A stretch of 64,000 bases of DNA from Sphingobium sp. Cam5-1 (GCF_015693305.1 NZ_CP065138.1:930001-994000); one strand, 5' to 3'. Positions 39,565 to 48,857 are shown, numbered from the stretch's first letter. Numbers and translations: made by a program. The notes: generated by a model not told the origin, from the sequence alone.

Positions 39565-40770
39565 TTAGAAATCCAGCGGCGCGTCCAGTTCCTTTACCTG
39601 CCAGGGAAGGCCGTGCTTGTTCAGCATGTCCATGAAAGGATCGGGATCGAACTGTTCGATGTTGAACACGCCCTCGCCTTTCCAGGCGCCGGTCAGCATC
39701 ATGGCCGCGCCGATCATCGCCGGAACGCCGGTGGTGTAGCTGACCGCCTGGTTGCCCGTTTCGGCATAGGCGTCCTCATGATCGCAGACATTGTAGACAT
39801 AGACGGTCTTCTGCTGACCATCCTTCACGCCGGTGGCGATGTCGCCGATGTTGGTCTTGCCCTTGGTCGTGGAGCCGAGGCTGGACGGTTCGGGGAGGAC
39901 CGCCTTCAGGAACTGGAGCGGGATGATTTCCTTGCCCTCGTAGATCACCGGATCGATGCGGGTCATGCCGACATTCTGGAGCACTTCCAGATGCTTGAGG
40001 TAAGCGTCGCCGAAGGTCATCCAGAAGCGGATGCGCTTGATTTCGGGATAGTGTTTGGCGAGGCTTTCCAATTCCTCATGATACATGAGGTACATATTCT
40101 TTTCGCCGACCTGATCGAAGTTGAACACCTGCTTGTGCTTCAAAGCCGGGCCTTCGACCCACTTGCCGCCTTCCCAGTGGCGCGAGGGGGCGGTCACTTC
40201 GCGGATGTTGATTTCCGGGTTGAAGTTAGTGGCGAAATGCTGGCCGTGGTCGCCGCCGTTGCAGTCGAGAATGTCGAGCGTGTCGATGCGGTCGAGCAGA
40301 TGCTTCTTGATGTAGGAGGCGAAAACGCTGGTGACGCCGGGGTCGAAGCCCGAACCCAGCAGCGCCATGATGCCTGCTTCCTTGAACCGGTCCTGATAGG
40401 CCCATTGCCAGCTATATTCGAACTTGGGCGTGTCGCGTGGTTCGTAATTGGCGGTGTCGAGATAGTCGGTCTTGGTCGCGAGGCACGCGTCCATGATGGC
40501 CAGATCCTGATAGGGCAGGGCGAGGTTGACGACGAGTTTCGGCTGAACCTTCTCGATGAGTGCGATCGTCTCTTCGACATTATCGGCATCAACCTGCGCC
40601 ACGTCGATGGTGACGCCGGTGCGCGCCTTCACCGATTCGGCCACCTTTTCACAGCTGACGAGGCGGCGGCTGGCGAGCGTGATATGGCTGAAAATGTCAC
40701 TGTTCATCGCCATCTTGTGAACCGCGACAGACCCGACGCCGCCTGCGCCAATGACCAGAACCTTGCTCAA
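39565..40770 (-). CDS. Carboxynorspermidine/carboxyspermidine dehydrogenase (saccharopine dehydrogenase family)
   Basis: NADPH-dependent enzyme condensing a diamine with aspartate semialdehyde. The 401 residues start at a TTG (40770) with GGAG eight bases upstream, giving the family N-terminus LSKVLVIGAGGVGSVAVHK. The Rossmann glycines are GAGGVG; the later LLGSGFDPGVTSVFASY and DCNGGDHG are typical of this subgroup rather than of lysine-pathway enzymes. Paired with the decarboxylase downstream, it indicates spermidine synthesis without S-adenosylmethionine decarboxylase. Confidence 0.92.
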   Translation of the reverse strand: MSKVLVIGAGGVGSVAVHKMAMNSDIFSHITLASRRLVSCEKVAESVKARTGVTIDVAQVDADNVEETIALIEKVQPKLVVNLALPYQDLAIMDACLATKTDYLDTANYEPRDTPKFEYSWQWAYQDRFKEAGIMALLGSGFDPGVTSVFASYIKKHLLDRIDTLDILDCNGGDHGQHFATNFNPEINIREVTAPSRHWEGGKWVEGPALKHKQVFNFDQVGEKNMYLMYHEELESLAKHYPEIKRIRFWMTFGDAYLKHLEVLQNVGMTRIDPVIYEGKEIIPLQFLKAVLPEPSSLGSTTKGKTNIGDIATGVKDGQQKTVYVYNVCDHEDAYAETGNQAVSYTTGVPAMIGAAMMLTGAWKGEGVFNIEQFDPDPFMDMLNKHGLPWQVKELDAPLDF

Positions 40771-40864
40771 TTTAACTGCTCCATAGGTGAAGCGCGCCCG
40801 TTGCGCGAAAGCGCCCATATAGGGGCTGCGCGTGACAGCGCAAAGTCAGACATAAGCTACCGCC

Positions 40865-40937
40865 ATTCGTTTCGAGCGAAGTCGAGAAACGATATGTTTG
40901 CGCTTGCCGTTTCTCGACTACGCTCGGAACGAACGGA
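40865..40937. repeat. Palindromic intergenic repeat pair, family B (CGTTTCGAGCG...)
   Basis: Arms CGTTTCGAGCGAAGTCGAGA and TCTCGACTACGCTCGGAACG in inverted orientation. The same element recurs at 43678-43752. Confidence 0.8.
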
Positions 40938-40942
40938 GGGGG

Positions 40943-41290
40943 CTAGAAGCTCGCGCCATCGACCTTGTTGATCTTGAGCGTGTCGAGATCGACCTCCGGC
41001 ACGCAGCGCAGGTTGATCGCGCGCATTGGGCCGTTCGGGGAATCGCCTTCCGCGAAAGATTGCGTGCCGCAGACGTTGCAGAAGCGGTGCGTGATCTGGT
41101 GCTTGTAGAACTGATAGTCGGTCAGCTTGTCCTCACCGCTGTTTAGCGTGAACTGGTCGGCGGGGACGAAGGTAAGGAGGAAGCCCTTGCGGCTGCAATG
41201 GGAGCAGTTGCAGGACATAGCCTCCGTGGGTGCGTCGGTAGCTATGGTGAAGGTGACTGCGCCGCAGTGGCAGCTTCCGGTGTAGGGCAT
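40943..41290 (-). CDS. GFA-family (glutathione-dependent formaldehyde-activating-like) zinc protein
   Basis: A 115-residue protein with the GFA/Mss4-like zinc fold. Metal ligands are visible in SCHCGAVTF near the start, MSCNCSHCSRKG near residue 28, and HRFCNVCGTQSF near residue 70. Members are widespread and mostly of unknown role; the formaldehyde function is not implied. It follows the HEPN-like gene by about 30 bases and could be on the same transcript. Confidence 0.88.
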   Translation of the reverse strand: MPYTGSCHCGAVTFTIATDAPTEAMSCNCSHCSRKGFLLTFVPADQFTLNSGEDKLTDYQFYKHQITHRFCNVCGTQSFAEGDSPNGPMRAINLRCVPEVDLDTLKINKVDGASF

Positions 41291-41319
41291 GGGGGGCTCC
41301 TTTTAAGTAGGATCTAACC

Positions 41320-42018
41320 TCAGGATTGCAGAGCCGGGTCGCCGGGAATGGCGTCAATCAAATCAACGATCGATTGTGCGTTTGCAACATAAGTTCTGAC
41401 AGAATCTTGGCTCAGTTCTTCGTCCGGATGATGCACAACTCTGTTACGAATTTGGCTCAAAATTCGGATTTCCGGAACGATGCTGGAGCTAATTGCGCCA
41501 GCACTTGTAAGGAAGTCAAGCTTTCGCCGGAAATTTGGCTCTGAATTGCCGGTTGTGACCAACTGTACGCGACCATAAAGTCTTCCAATTGCGCGCTCAA
41601 CGTTGACCCACGACGTTACGATGGCGTCAATAGGCGATAATCGGGCAACCTCCTCAACATCCTGTGCCTGCGCAGTTTCTTGCTGGGGTGGTGACGAGGG
41701 CAAATTGTTTATCAATTCCTCGGTCGTAATCTCAATCCCACCCGGTCCTTTGAACGATTTTATTCGACCGATGAGTGCGGAGATTTGTTTCTTGAACATC
41801 AGGGCTACAACAACAATGCCAATTGGCCATGCTGCACTCGAAAGAATGCTACCAGTTGCAGAAATTACCGAAGGCCAGATATGGGCGTCGCTCTCCTCCC
41901 CCTTTGGAGGTGATCCAACGTAAATCGTCAGATTGGCTGGATGCCGAGAGAAAGGCTCCTCGTTGGCCACTTGTACCTTTATAGGCGCGGAAACGTTTTC
42001 CTGTGTAACGGCTTTCAA
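41320..42018 (-). CDS. Membrane-anchored protein with HEPN-like C-terminal domain
   Basis: No named family was recognised. The 232 residues have a short N-terminal part, one membrane helix (about 49-75, within VISATGSILSSAAWPIGIVV and following), a basic juxtamembrane stretch with KGPGGIEI (90-97), a Gln/Glu-rich linker, and a helical C-terminal domain (about 127-225). That domain holds RNRVVH at 191-196, which fits the R-N-x3-H motif of HEPN ribonucleases. The only upstream start is a TTG at 42018. One 60-base row inside it (41401-41460) is 45% GC, well below its neighbours, so it is probably acquired. It lies 63 bases after a DNA-repair ligase gene. Confidence 0.65.
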   Translation of the reverse strand: MKAVTQENVSAPIKVQVANEEPFSRHPANLTIYVGSPPKGEESDAHIWPSVISATGSILSSAAWPIGIVVVALMFKKQISALIGRIKSFKGPGGIEITTEELINNLPSSPPQQETAQAQDVEEVARLSPIDAIVTSWVNVERAIGRLYGRVQLVTTGNSEPNFRRKLDFLTSAGAISSSIVPEIRILSQIRNRVVHHPDEELSQDSVRTYVANAQSIVDLIDAIPGDPALQS

Positions 42019-42081
42019 CGGCGGCCCCCCAGCTCTTCTTGACGTTTATGGTGTACCATCCCGTTATGGCACTCAAGTCAC

Positions 42082-43665
42082 TTAGCCAACAAGTCGTTTC
42101 AATGCCGTGATAGTATCCGCTTCCGCCGCAGGCTTGTCCCGCCTGATCCGCGCGATCCTCGGGAAGCGCATCGCCAGCCCCGACTTGTGCCGCTTGCTGT
42201 CGTGGATGCTGTCGAAGGCCACCTCCAGCACCAGTGACTTTTCCACCTCTCGCACCGGGCCGAAGCGGTTGACCGTGTTGGTGCGCACGAAGCGGTCCAG
42301 CCATTTGAGTTCTTCGTCGGTGAAGCCGCTATAGGCTTTGCCGACGGGGAGCAGTTCGCCCTCCTCCGTCCAGCAGCCGAAGGTGTAGTCCGAATAGAAG
42401 GACGAGCGTTTGCCGTGGCCGCGCTGGGCGTACATCATGACGCAGTCGGCGGTCAGGGGATCGCGTTTCCATTTATACCAGAGCGCGGCCTTGCGTCCGG
42501 CGACATAGGGGCTGTCGCGGCGCTTGAGCATGACGCCTTCGATGGCGGCGTCGCGGGCGCCTGCGCGGATGTCGGCGAGGCTTTCGAAGTCTGGCGCTTC
42601 GATGAGGGCGGAGATGTCGAAGCGGTCGGGGTTGAGGGTCGGGACGATGGCTTCGAGGCGCGGGCGGCGTTGCTCCCACGGGAGGGCGCGAAGGTCTTCG
42701 TCGGCGTGGAGGAGGATGTCGTAGAGGCGGACGAAGGCGGGGTAGTCGGCCATCATCTTGGCCGTCACTGCCTTGCGGCCGAGGCGTTGCTGGAGGGCGT
42801 TGAAGCTGGCTGCTTCTCCACCCTGGAATTCTCCTTTGACTAGGAGTTCGCCGTCAAGGACTGCGTGGGCGGTGAAGGCTTGCGCGATTTCGGGAAAGCT
42901 GCCGGTGATGTCATCCCCGGCGCGGCTATAGAGGCGGGTCTGCTCGCCGGTCCCGACTATCTGGATGCGGATGCCGTCCCATTTCCATTCGGCGGCATAG
43001 TCGCTGAGGTCAACGCTGTCGGCTTCGAGCGGGTGGGCGAGCATGAAGGGGCGGAAGAAGGGCGTGCCTGCGGGGTCGGGGCGGCCAGACCTGCCTTCGG
43101 CCCAGTCGAACAGGGCTTTGTAAGGCGGGGAGAGGGCGTGCCAGCATTCCTCCACATCATCGACGTCTAGGTTGAAGGCTTGGGCGAAGCCGGTCTTGGC
43201 AAGGCGGGCGGAGATGCCGACGCGCAGGCCTCCGGTGGCGAGTTTCAGGAGGGCGAAGCGGCCGGAGGCGTCGAGATGGTCCATCATTTGCGCGAGGGTC
43301 GCCGGGGCGGCGGCTCGGCTGACGCTGTGTAGGCGGTCGATGATGGCGGAGAGAGTGAGGGAGCCGTCGTCTATCTCTGGCGGCTGGTCCTCGCTCTTGG
43401 GCCACAGGAGAGCGACGGTTTCGGCAAGGTCGCCGACATAGTCCCGGCTCATTTCGTAGAGGACGGGGTCGGTGCGGGCGCGGATCATCTCGCCGATGGC
43501 CGAGGCCTTGACGGCCTTGATGTCGAGGTTGCCGGTGAGGGCGGCGAGTGCCCAACCGCGATCGGGGTCTGGAGCTTCGCGCATGTAGCGGGCAATGAGG
43601 TCCAGCTTGCCGTTGCGCGAACGGGTGTAGACGAGGCCGTCGAGGAGCTGGGAGAAGGCGCGCAT
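42082..43665 (-). CDS. ATP-dependent DNA ligase (cisplatin-damage-response / ligase-associated cluster type)
   Basis: A 527-residue ATP-dependent ligase. The N-terminal DNA-binding domain runs to about residue 200, the adenylation motif is AEWKWDGIRIQI with the nucleotide-binding lysine near 226, then ELLVKGEF, VMLKRRDSPYVAGRK and LWYKWKRDPL, ending with an OB-fold. It pairs with the exonuclease at 43793-44791, the usual partner. In most genomes a Lhr-type helicase and a PdeM endonuclease follow; here the HEPN-like gene takes that place. Confidence 0.92.
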   Translation of the reverse strand: MRAFSQLLDGLVYTRSRNGKLDLIARYMREAPDPDRGWALAALTGNLDIKAVKASAIGEMIRARTDPVLYEMSRDYVGDLAETVALLWPKSEDQPPEIDDGSLTLSAIIDRLHSVSRAAAPATLAQMMDHLDASGRFALLKLATGGLRVGISARLAKTGFAQAFNLDVDDVEECWHALSPPYKALFDWAEGRSGRPDPAGTPFFRPFMLAHPLEADSVDLSDYAAEWKWDGIRIQIVGTGEQTRLYSRAGDDITGSFPEIAQAFTAHAVLDGELLVKGEFQGGEAASFNALQQRLGRKAVTAKMMADYPAFVRLYDILLHADEDLRALPWEQRRPRLEAIVPTLNPDRFDISALIEAPDFESLADIRAGARDAAIEGVMLKRRDSPYVAGRKAALWYKWKRDPLTADCVMMYAQRGHGKRSSFYSDYTFGCWTEEGELLPVGKAYSGFTDEELKWLDRFVRTNTVNRFGPVREVEKSLVLEVAFDSIHDSKRHKSGLAMRFPRIARIRRDKPAAEADTITALKRLVG

Positions 43666-43677
43666 TATGCCTTACTT

Positions 43678-43752
43678 CCGTTCGTTTCGAGCGTAGTCCA
43701 GAAACGATATGCGCGTCCTTCCCGTTTCTCGACTTCGCTCGAAACGAACGGG
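43678..43752. repeat. Palindromic intergenic repeat pair, family B
   Basis: CCGTTCGTTTCGAGCGTAGT and the inverted ACTTCGCTCGAAACGAACGG frame a short spacer between the ligase and exonuclease genes. Same family as 40865-40937. Confidence 0.8.
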
Positions 43753-43792
43753 GCTGGGGGAGGGGAAACCAATGGCGAGGTAGGACGAAGCA

Positions 43793-44791
43793 TCAGCCCT
43801 CATCCTCATCTTCGCGCCCTACCAGTTCCAGCGCTCGCGCGCGCATCTGGTGGGTCATGCACCAGTGGAGCAGGGCTTCCTCGCGGCCGTGGGTGATCCA
43901 GGTTTCGGATGGAGCGACTTCGCGGATGGTGCTGGTCAGTTCGTCCCAGTCGGCATGGTCGGAAATGACGAGAGGGAGTTCGACATTCTTCTGCCGCGCG
44001 CGTTGGCGGACGCGCATCCAGCCTGACGCCATGGCGGTGATGGGATCGGGCAGGCGGCGGCTCCAGCGGTCGTTGAGGGCGGAAGGGGGCGAAACGATGA
44101 GGTGGCCGCGCATCTCCTTGGCCGGAACGCCGGTGGCGGGGCGGAGTTCGCCGAGGTCGATGCCGAAATCCTGATAGAGCGCGCACATGCGCTCCATCGC
44201 GCCGTGGATGTAGATGGGATCATGATGGCCGCGCGCGCGGACTTCGCAGATCAGGCGTTGGGCTTTGCCGAGGGCGTAGGCGCCGACTAGGACGCAGCGG
44301 TCGGGATGGGCCTGAAGCGCGGCGAGCAGGCGGTCGACTTCGCTGCCTGTGTCAGGGTGACGGAAGACGGGGAGGCCGAATGTGGCTTCGGTGACGAAGA
44401 TGTCGCAGGGAACTGGCTCGAACGGCTTGCAGGTGGGGTCGGGGCGGCGCTTGTAATCGCCGGTGACGATGACGCGCTCGCCCGCATGTTCGAGCAGGAT
44501 TTGGGCCGAGCCGAGGACATGGCCTGCGGGAATGTAGGAGATGTCCACCCCGCCCATACGGATTTGCTCGCCATAGCCGACGGGCGTGCCGCTCGCCGTG
44601 CCGTAACGCAGCGCCATGATGGCGAGGGTTTCCTGCGTCGCCCAGACATGGCCGTGGCCGCCGCGCGCATGATCGGCATGGCCGTGGGTGACGAGCGCGC
44701 GTTCGGCTGGCTGTGATGGATCGATCCAGGCGTCAGCGGGGCGGACGTATATTCCGGTGGGGTGCGGTTCGATCCAATGGGGCATATCCAT
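43793..44791 (-). CDS. Ligase-associated DNA exonuclease (metallo-beta-lactamase fold)
   Basis: A 332-residue SNM1/CPSF-like nuclease of the type always found with the ATP-dependent ligase downstream. The metal motif is VTHGHADHARGGH near residue 34, with IPAGHVLGSAQI, VTGDYKRRPDP and the C-terminal ISDHADWDEL. The start may be the ATG at 44791 or two codons later. Family 2 repeats separate it from the ligase, so co-transcription is likely but not certain. Confidence 0.92.
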   Translation of the reverse strand: MDMPHWIEPHPTGIYVRPADAWIDPSQPAERALVTHGHADHARGGHGHVWATQETLAIMALRYGTASGTPVGYGEQIRMGGVDISYIPAGHVLGSAQILLEHAGERVIVTGDYKRRPDPTCKPFEPVPCDIFVTEATFGLPVFRHPDTGSEVDRLLAALQAHPDRCVLVGAYALGKAQRLICEVRARGHHDPIYIHGAMERMCALYQDFGIDLGELRPATGVPAKEMRGHLIVSPPSALNDRWSRRLPDPITAMASGWMRVRQRARQKNVELPLVISDHADWDELTSTIREVAPSETWITHGREEALLHWCMTHQMRARALELVGREDEDEG

Positions 44792-44835
44792 CCAAGAAGA
44801 TGGGAAATGCCCCTATTGTTCCGCAAGAGGTCCGG

Positions 44836-46056
44836 TTAGGCGGCCTTCTTGAGTTCCAGCTCCAGCCGATCCCAGATTTCGACCAGCGCCTGGACCAGGT
44901 CCTGCATCATCTCCACGGTATGCGCCGGGCCAGGCGTGAAGCGTAGCCGCTCGGTGCCGCGCGGGACGGTGGGGTAGTTGATGGGCTGCACATAGGCGCC
45001 ATATTCGGCGAGCAGGATGTCGCTGATCCGCTTGGCCTTTACTGGGTCGCCGACCATCAGCGGGACGATGTGAGTAACCGACGGCATCACCGGCAAACCC
45101 GATTCCGCCATCAGGCGCTTCAAGGTGGCGGCGGCGGCCTGCTGGCCTTCGCGCTCTTCGTTGGACTGTTTGAGGTGGCGGACACTGGCCAGCACGCCAG
45201 CCACGAGCACGGGCGAGAGCGAAGTCGTGAAGATGAAGCCGGGCGCATAGCTACGGATCACATCGACGATCATCTGGTCGGCCGTGATATAGCCGCCCAT
45301 GACGCCGAAAGCCTTGCCCAGCGTGCCTTCGATGATGGTCAGGCGATGCGCGACGTCATCGCGTTCGGAAATGCCGCCGCCATGCGCGCCGTACATGCCG
45401 ACTGCATGGACTTCGTCCAGATAGGTGAGCGCGTTGAACTCGTCGGCCAGGTCGCAGATCGCGGCGATGGGGGCGACGTCGCCGTCCATCGAATAGACGC
45501 TTTCAAAGGCGATCAGCTTGGGCGCGTCGGGATCTTCTGCAGCGAGCAGCTCGCGCAGGTGATCGACGTCATTGTGGCGGAACACGCGCTTCTCACAGCC
45601 GGAATTGCGGATGCCCGCGATCATCGATGCGTGGTTCAGTTCGTCTGAAAAGACGATGCAGCCGGGAAGCAGCTTGGCGAGAGTGGAAAGTGCGGCTTCG
45701 TTCGACACATAGCCGGACGTGAAGAGCAGGGCCGCTTCCTTGCCATGCAGATCGGCCAGTTCGGCTTCCAGATCGACATGATAATGGGTGTTGCCGCCAA
45801 TGTTGCGAGTGCCGCCGGAGCCCGCGCCGACATCGTGCAGCGCCTCTTCCATCGCGGCGACGACCTTGGGGTGTTGACCCATGGCGAGATAGTCGTTGGA
45901 ACACCAGACGGTAATCGGCTTCGGGCCATTATGGCCGTGGAAGCAGCGGGCGTTAGGGAAGGCACCCTTGTTCCGCAGGATATCGATGAACACGCGGTAG
46001 CGGCCTTCGCTGTGAAGCCGGTCGATCGCCTGCGCGAAGATATGCTTGTAGTTCAC
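44836..46056 (-). CDS. hemA: 5-aminolevulinate synthase
   Basis: PLP enzyme condensing glycine and succinyl-CoA, the alphaproteobacterial entry to haem. The 406 residues start at a GTG (46056) preceded by AGGG, giving [20 protein letters not shown]; the frame is open 10 codons further. Motifs: [38 protein letters not shown] and the PLP lysine in [13 protein letters not shown]. Its product feeds the ccm cytochrome system among others. A GCCCGCA/TGCGGGC hairpin lies in the leader (about 46083-46105). Confidence 0.95.
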   Translation of the reverse strand: MNYKHIFAQAIDRLHSEGRYRVFIDILRNKGAFPNARCFHGHNGPKPITVWCSNDYLAMGQHPKVVAAMEEALHDVGAGSGGTRNIGGNTHYHVDLEAELADLHGKEAALLFTSGYVSNEAALSTLAKLLPGCIVFSDELNHASMIAGIRNSGCEKRVFRHNDVDHLRELLAAEDPDAPKLIAFESVYSMDGDVAPIAAICDLADEFNALTYLDEVHAVGMYGAHGGGISERDDVAHRLTIIEGTLGKAFGVMGGYITADQMIVDVIRSYAPGFIFTTSLSPVLVAGVLASVRHLKQSNEEREGQQAAAATLKRLMAESGLPVMPSVTHIVPLMVGDPVKAKRISDILLAEYGAYVQPINYPTVPRGTERLRFTPGPAHTVEMMQDLVQALVEIWDRLELELKKAA

Positions 46057-46162
46057 GTAACGCCCTAGTCCCTTAGTGGCCCGCATTCCCCTCTTGCGGG
46101 CGTTTACCTGCTGCCGCGCTTCATTACCAGCGATAACCGTTCGCAGCGTTAGGGAGAAATAC

Positions 46163-46179
46163 CTATCACGATGATAGGG
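46163..46179 (-). terminator. Hairpin downstream of murI
   Basis: Arms CCTATCA and TGATAGG with a three-base loop, followed on the minus strand by TATTTC. It is a plausible murI terminator, though it could also belong to the hemA promoter region. Confidence 0.45.
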
Positions 46180-46210
46180 GAAATTGGGAGTGGACCAAAG
46201 GTCTCACCCC

Positions 46211-47014
46211 TCAAAGCGCTTCCATCTGGGTAAGGCCGAAGTCGGCGAGCGCCGGGGCGAGCGCCGCGACGCTATTGTCGAGGCGGGTGAACACGGCTCT
46301 TCCGGACGGGGGCGAGGCTGGCCAATCCTGTCCTTGTGTCAGGTAGGCGATGCGGCGCGCGATCCCCTCCCCGCCGTGGACAAAGGTGAGGGGCCTGGGT
46401 GCGGCGGCCGCGAGTTCCGCCTCCACCAGCGGGAAGTGCGTGCAGGCGAGGACGACAATGTCCATAAGGTCGCCGCCGGGCTGATCGAGAAGACCAGCAA
46501 GAGCGTCGCGGGCGACGGCGGGGTTCAAAGGCTCGCCGCGCAGCTTGGCTTCGGCCAGCTGGACAAGGGCGGCGGAGCCGTGACGCAGGACGGTGCAGTC
46601 TGCTCCGAACTCGGCCGTTAGGCGATCAACATAGGGCTGGCGCACGGTGGCATCGGTGCCGAGTACGCCGAATACGCGGCTTTTTGAAAGAAGCGCGGCT
46701 GGTTTGATCGCGGGGACGGTGCCGACGACGGGGATGTCCAGCGCGGCGCGGACAGCGGAGAGCGCGATGGTCGAGGCGGTGTTGCAGGCGATCACGGCAA
46801 GGCGCGGGCGGAAGCGCTCGACCAGGCGGCCAAGCAGCGCGGGCACGCGGGCGGCGATTTCCGCCTCGCTCTTCGTCCCATAGGGGAAGCCTGCGCTGTC
46901 GGCGGCGTAGACGATAGGGGCGTTGGGCAACGCTGCGCGTGCTGGCGCGAGGATGGAGAGCCCGCCGACGCCGGAATCGAAGAAGAGCAGGGGGGCTGAC
47001 GGGGCGACCTTCAT
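46211..47014 (-). CDS. murI: Glutamate racemase (MurI)
   Basis: Makes D-glutamate for peptidoglycan. The 267 residues start at MKVAPSAPLLFFDSGVGG (ATG 47014); the longer frame to 47143 is not conserved and would cover the plsY promoter. The catalytic cysteines are in IACNTASTIA near residue 79 and VLACTHFPLVE near residue 190. It is divergent from plsY. Confidence 0.94.
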   Translation of the reverse strand: MKVAPSAPLLFFDSGVGGLSILAPARAALPNAPIVYAADSAGFPYGTKSEAEIAARVPALLGRLVERFRPRLAVIACNTASTIALSAVRAALDIPVVGTVPAIKPAALLSKSRVFGVLGTDATVRQPYVDRLTAEFGADCTVLRHGSAALVQLAEAKLRGEPLNPAVARDALAGLLDQPGGDLMDIVVLACTHFPLVEAELAAAAPRPLTFVHGGEGIARRIAYLTQGQDWPASPPSGRAVFTRLDNSVAALAPALADFGLTQMEAL

Positions 47015-47178
47015 TATGGCGCACATGTCGCGGGTGAGGATGAGGCTGTCAATATTGGGGTTTCCTGATCCGCCCTGCGCTAAAGGCGTGGGGAGGATTT
47101 GTTTCGGTTGGTGCAGCTTCGCCATTGCCCCCGGCAGCGGCAACGCTATGGTCGCGCCGCAATCATTTCGGCGAGATC

Positions 47179-47778
47179 ATGAATCCTCCCTGGCTACTTC
47201 CCACATTCGTCCTGCTGATATCCTATCTGCTGGGGTCCATACCCTTTGGTCTGCTATTGACGCGCGTCACAGGCGCCGGGGATTTGCGGCAGATCGGGTC
47301 GGGCAATATCGGCGCCACCAACGTGCTGCGGACGGGTCGCAAAGGGCTGGCGGCGGCGACCTTGCTGCTTGACCTGCTGAAGGGCGCGGCGGCTGTGCTG
47401 ATCGGCGCGGCGTTGATCGACAATGGCGGGCCGATGGCGGGCGCGATGGCCTTTATCGGGCATTGCTATCCTGTGTGGCTGCGCTTTGCGGGGGGCAAGG
47501 GCGTAGCGACGATGATGGGCGTGGTGACCGCGCTGCACTGGCCTGCGGGAATTGTGTTTGCGCTTGTATGGCTGGGGGCGCTGTTCGGGACGAAATGGTC
47601 TTCAGTTGGCGGCATGGCGGCAGGGATCAGCGCTCCGGTCGCGTTGTGGTTCATGGGGCGGTTTGATCTGGTTCCTGTAGCACTGGCAATGATGTTGATC
47701 CTGCTGTGGCGGCACCGGGCCAATATCGCGCGGCTCGCGAAGGGGACCGAACCCAAGATCGGAGCTGCCAAAGAGTGA
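47179..47778 (+). CDS. plsY: Glycerol-3-phosphate acyltransferase PlsY
   Basis: Membrane enzyme transferring acyl from acyl-phosphate to glycerol-3-phosphate. The 199 residues have about five helices and the three PlsY motifs: SYLLGSIPFG, GSGNIGATNVLRTGRKG and GHCYPVWLRFAGGKGVAT. The ATG at 47179 (MNPPWLLPTFVLL) is the conserved start; the open frame begins at 47125. Its stop overlaps the dprA GTG by 4 bases. Confidence 0.95.
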   Translation: MNPPWLLPTFVLLISYLLGSIPFGLLLTRVTGAGDLRQIGSGNIGATNVLRTGRKGLAAATLLLDLLKGAAAVLIGAALIDNGGPMAGAMAFIGHCYPVWLRFAGGKGVATMMGVVTALHWPAGIVFALVWLGALFGTKWSSVGGMAAGISAPVALWFMGRFDLVPVALAMMLILLWRHRANIARLAKGTEPKIGAAKE

Positions 47779-48857
47779 GCGAACAGGAGCGGTTCGATCG
47801 CCTCCGCCTGATCCGTTCGCCCCGCATCGGGCCGGTTACTTTTCGGCAGTTGATGGCGCGCTTCGGAAAGGCGGGAGAAGCTTTGCGGGCAGTGCCGGAG
47901 CTTGCCGCGCGGGGCGGCGGGAAGGCGGCTGTGGCGGACGCAGGCGCTGTCGAGCAGGAGATTGCCCGCAGCCGGGCGCTCGGCGCGCGCTACTTGCTGA
48001 TGGGGGATCAGGATTATCCCTTTCTGCTGGAACAGATGGATGGTTCGCCGCCTGCATTGATCGTGCGCGGCGATGTTGGGCTAACCGGGCGGCAGTGTGT
48101 GGCGATGGTGGGTGCGCGAAATGCTTCTGCCGCAGCTTGCCGTTTCGCGCGGACTCTCGCGCAGGAATTGGGACAGCAGGGCGCGGTGGTGGTGTCGGGC
48201 CTTGCGAGGGGTATCGATACGGCCGCGCATCAAGGGTCGGTGGGAACCGGGACGATCGCGGTTATCGCCTGCGGCATCGATATCGTGTTTCCGCCAGAAA
48301 ATGGCGACTTGCAGGAGCAGGTGGCGGGTGAGGGGCTGCTGGTTACGGAGCATCCTCCCGGCATGCAGCCGCTCGCGCGTCACTTTCCGGCGCGTAATCG
48401 CATCATCGCTGGACTGGCCGCGGGGACGGTGGTGGTGGAAGCGGCGCCCAAATCGGGATCGCTCATCACGGCGCGCCTGGCTGTCGAGGCCGGGCGGGAG
48501 GTCATGGCGGTGCCGGGATCACCAGCCGATCCACGGGCGCAAGGTTGCAATCACCTGATCCGCGAAGGCGCGACGCTGGTACAGAATGGCGCGGATGTGA
48601 TCGAAGCCATTGGCGGCATCGACCAGCGCATGGTGCGGCAGGGGCGGCTCGACTTTAGCGGCGCGCCGGTTTCGTCCGATGTGGCGGGGCAGGAGCGGGA
48701 GATCGTTCTGGGTCTGCTGGGTCATGCCCCAGTGCCTGTCGATGAGGTCATTCGTCTATCTAGCCTTTCCCCAGCCATCGTTCAGACCGTGCTGCTGGAA
48801 TTGGAACTGGCAGGTCGGCTGGAACGTCGTGCGGGCGGCAAGGTGAGCCTGTCGTGA
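47775..48857 (+). CDS. dprA: DNA-processing protein DprA (Smf)
   Basis: Loads RecA on incoming single-stranded DNA in transformation. The 360 residues have a helical N-terminal SAM-like region, the Rossmann-like DprA core with VSGLARGIDTAAHQGSVG and ACGIDIVFPPEN, EHPPGMQPLARHFPARNRII and SLITARLAVEAGREVMAVPG, and a C-terminal winged-helix region. The GTG start overlaps plsY (GTGA) and is preferred over an upstream frame. Next on the same strand is topA, 74 bases on. Confidence 0.94.
   Translation: MSEQERFDRLRLIRSPRIGPVTFRQLMARFGKAGEALRAVPELAARGGGKAAVADAGAVEQEIARSRALGARYLLMGDQDYPFLLEQMDGSPPALIVRGDVGLTGRQCVAMVGARNASAAACRFARTLAQELGQQGAVVVSGLARGIDTAAHQGSVGTGTIAVIACGIDIVFPPENGDLQEQVAGEGLLVTEHPPGMQPLARHFPARNRIIAGLAAGTVVVEAAPKSGSLITARLAVEAGREVMAVPGSPADPRAQGCNHLIREGATLVQNGADVIEAIGGIDQRMVRQGRLDFSGAPVSSDVAGQEREIVLGLLGHAPVPVDEVIRLSSLSPAIVQTVLLELELAGRLERRAGGKVSLS

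Noticed and set aside
38242..40971. Long plus-strand frames of 374 and 452 codons
   Set aside because: Antisense of the two polyamine genes, which carry convincing active-site motifs.
41849..42304. A 151-codon minus-strand frame over the ligase/HEPN junction
   Set aside because: It overlaps two better-supported genes in another frame and shows no domain.
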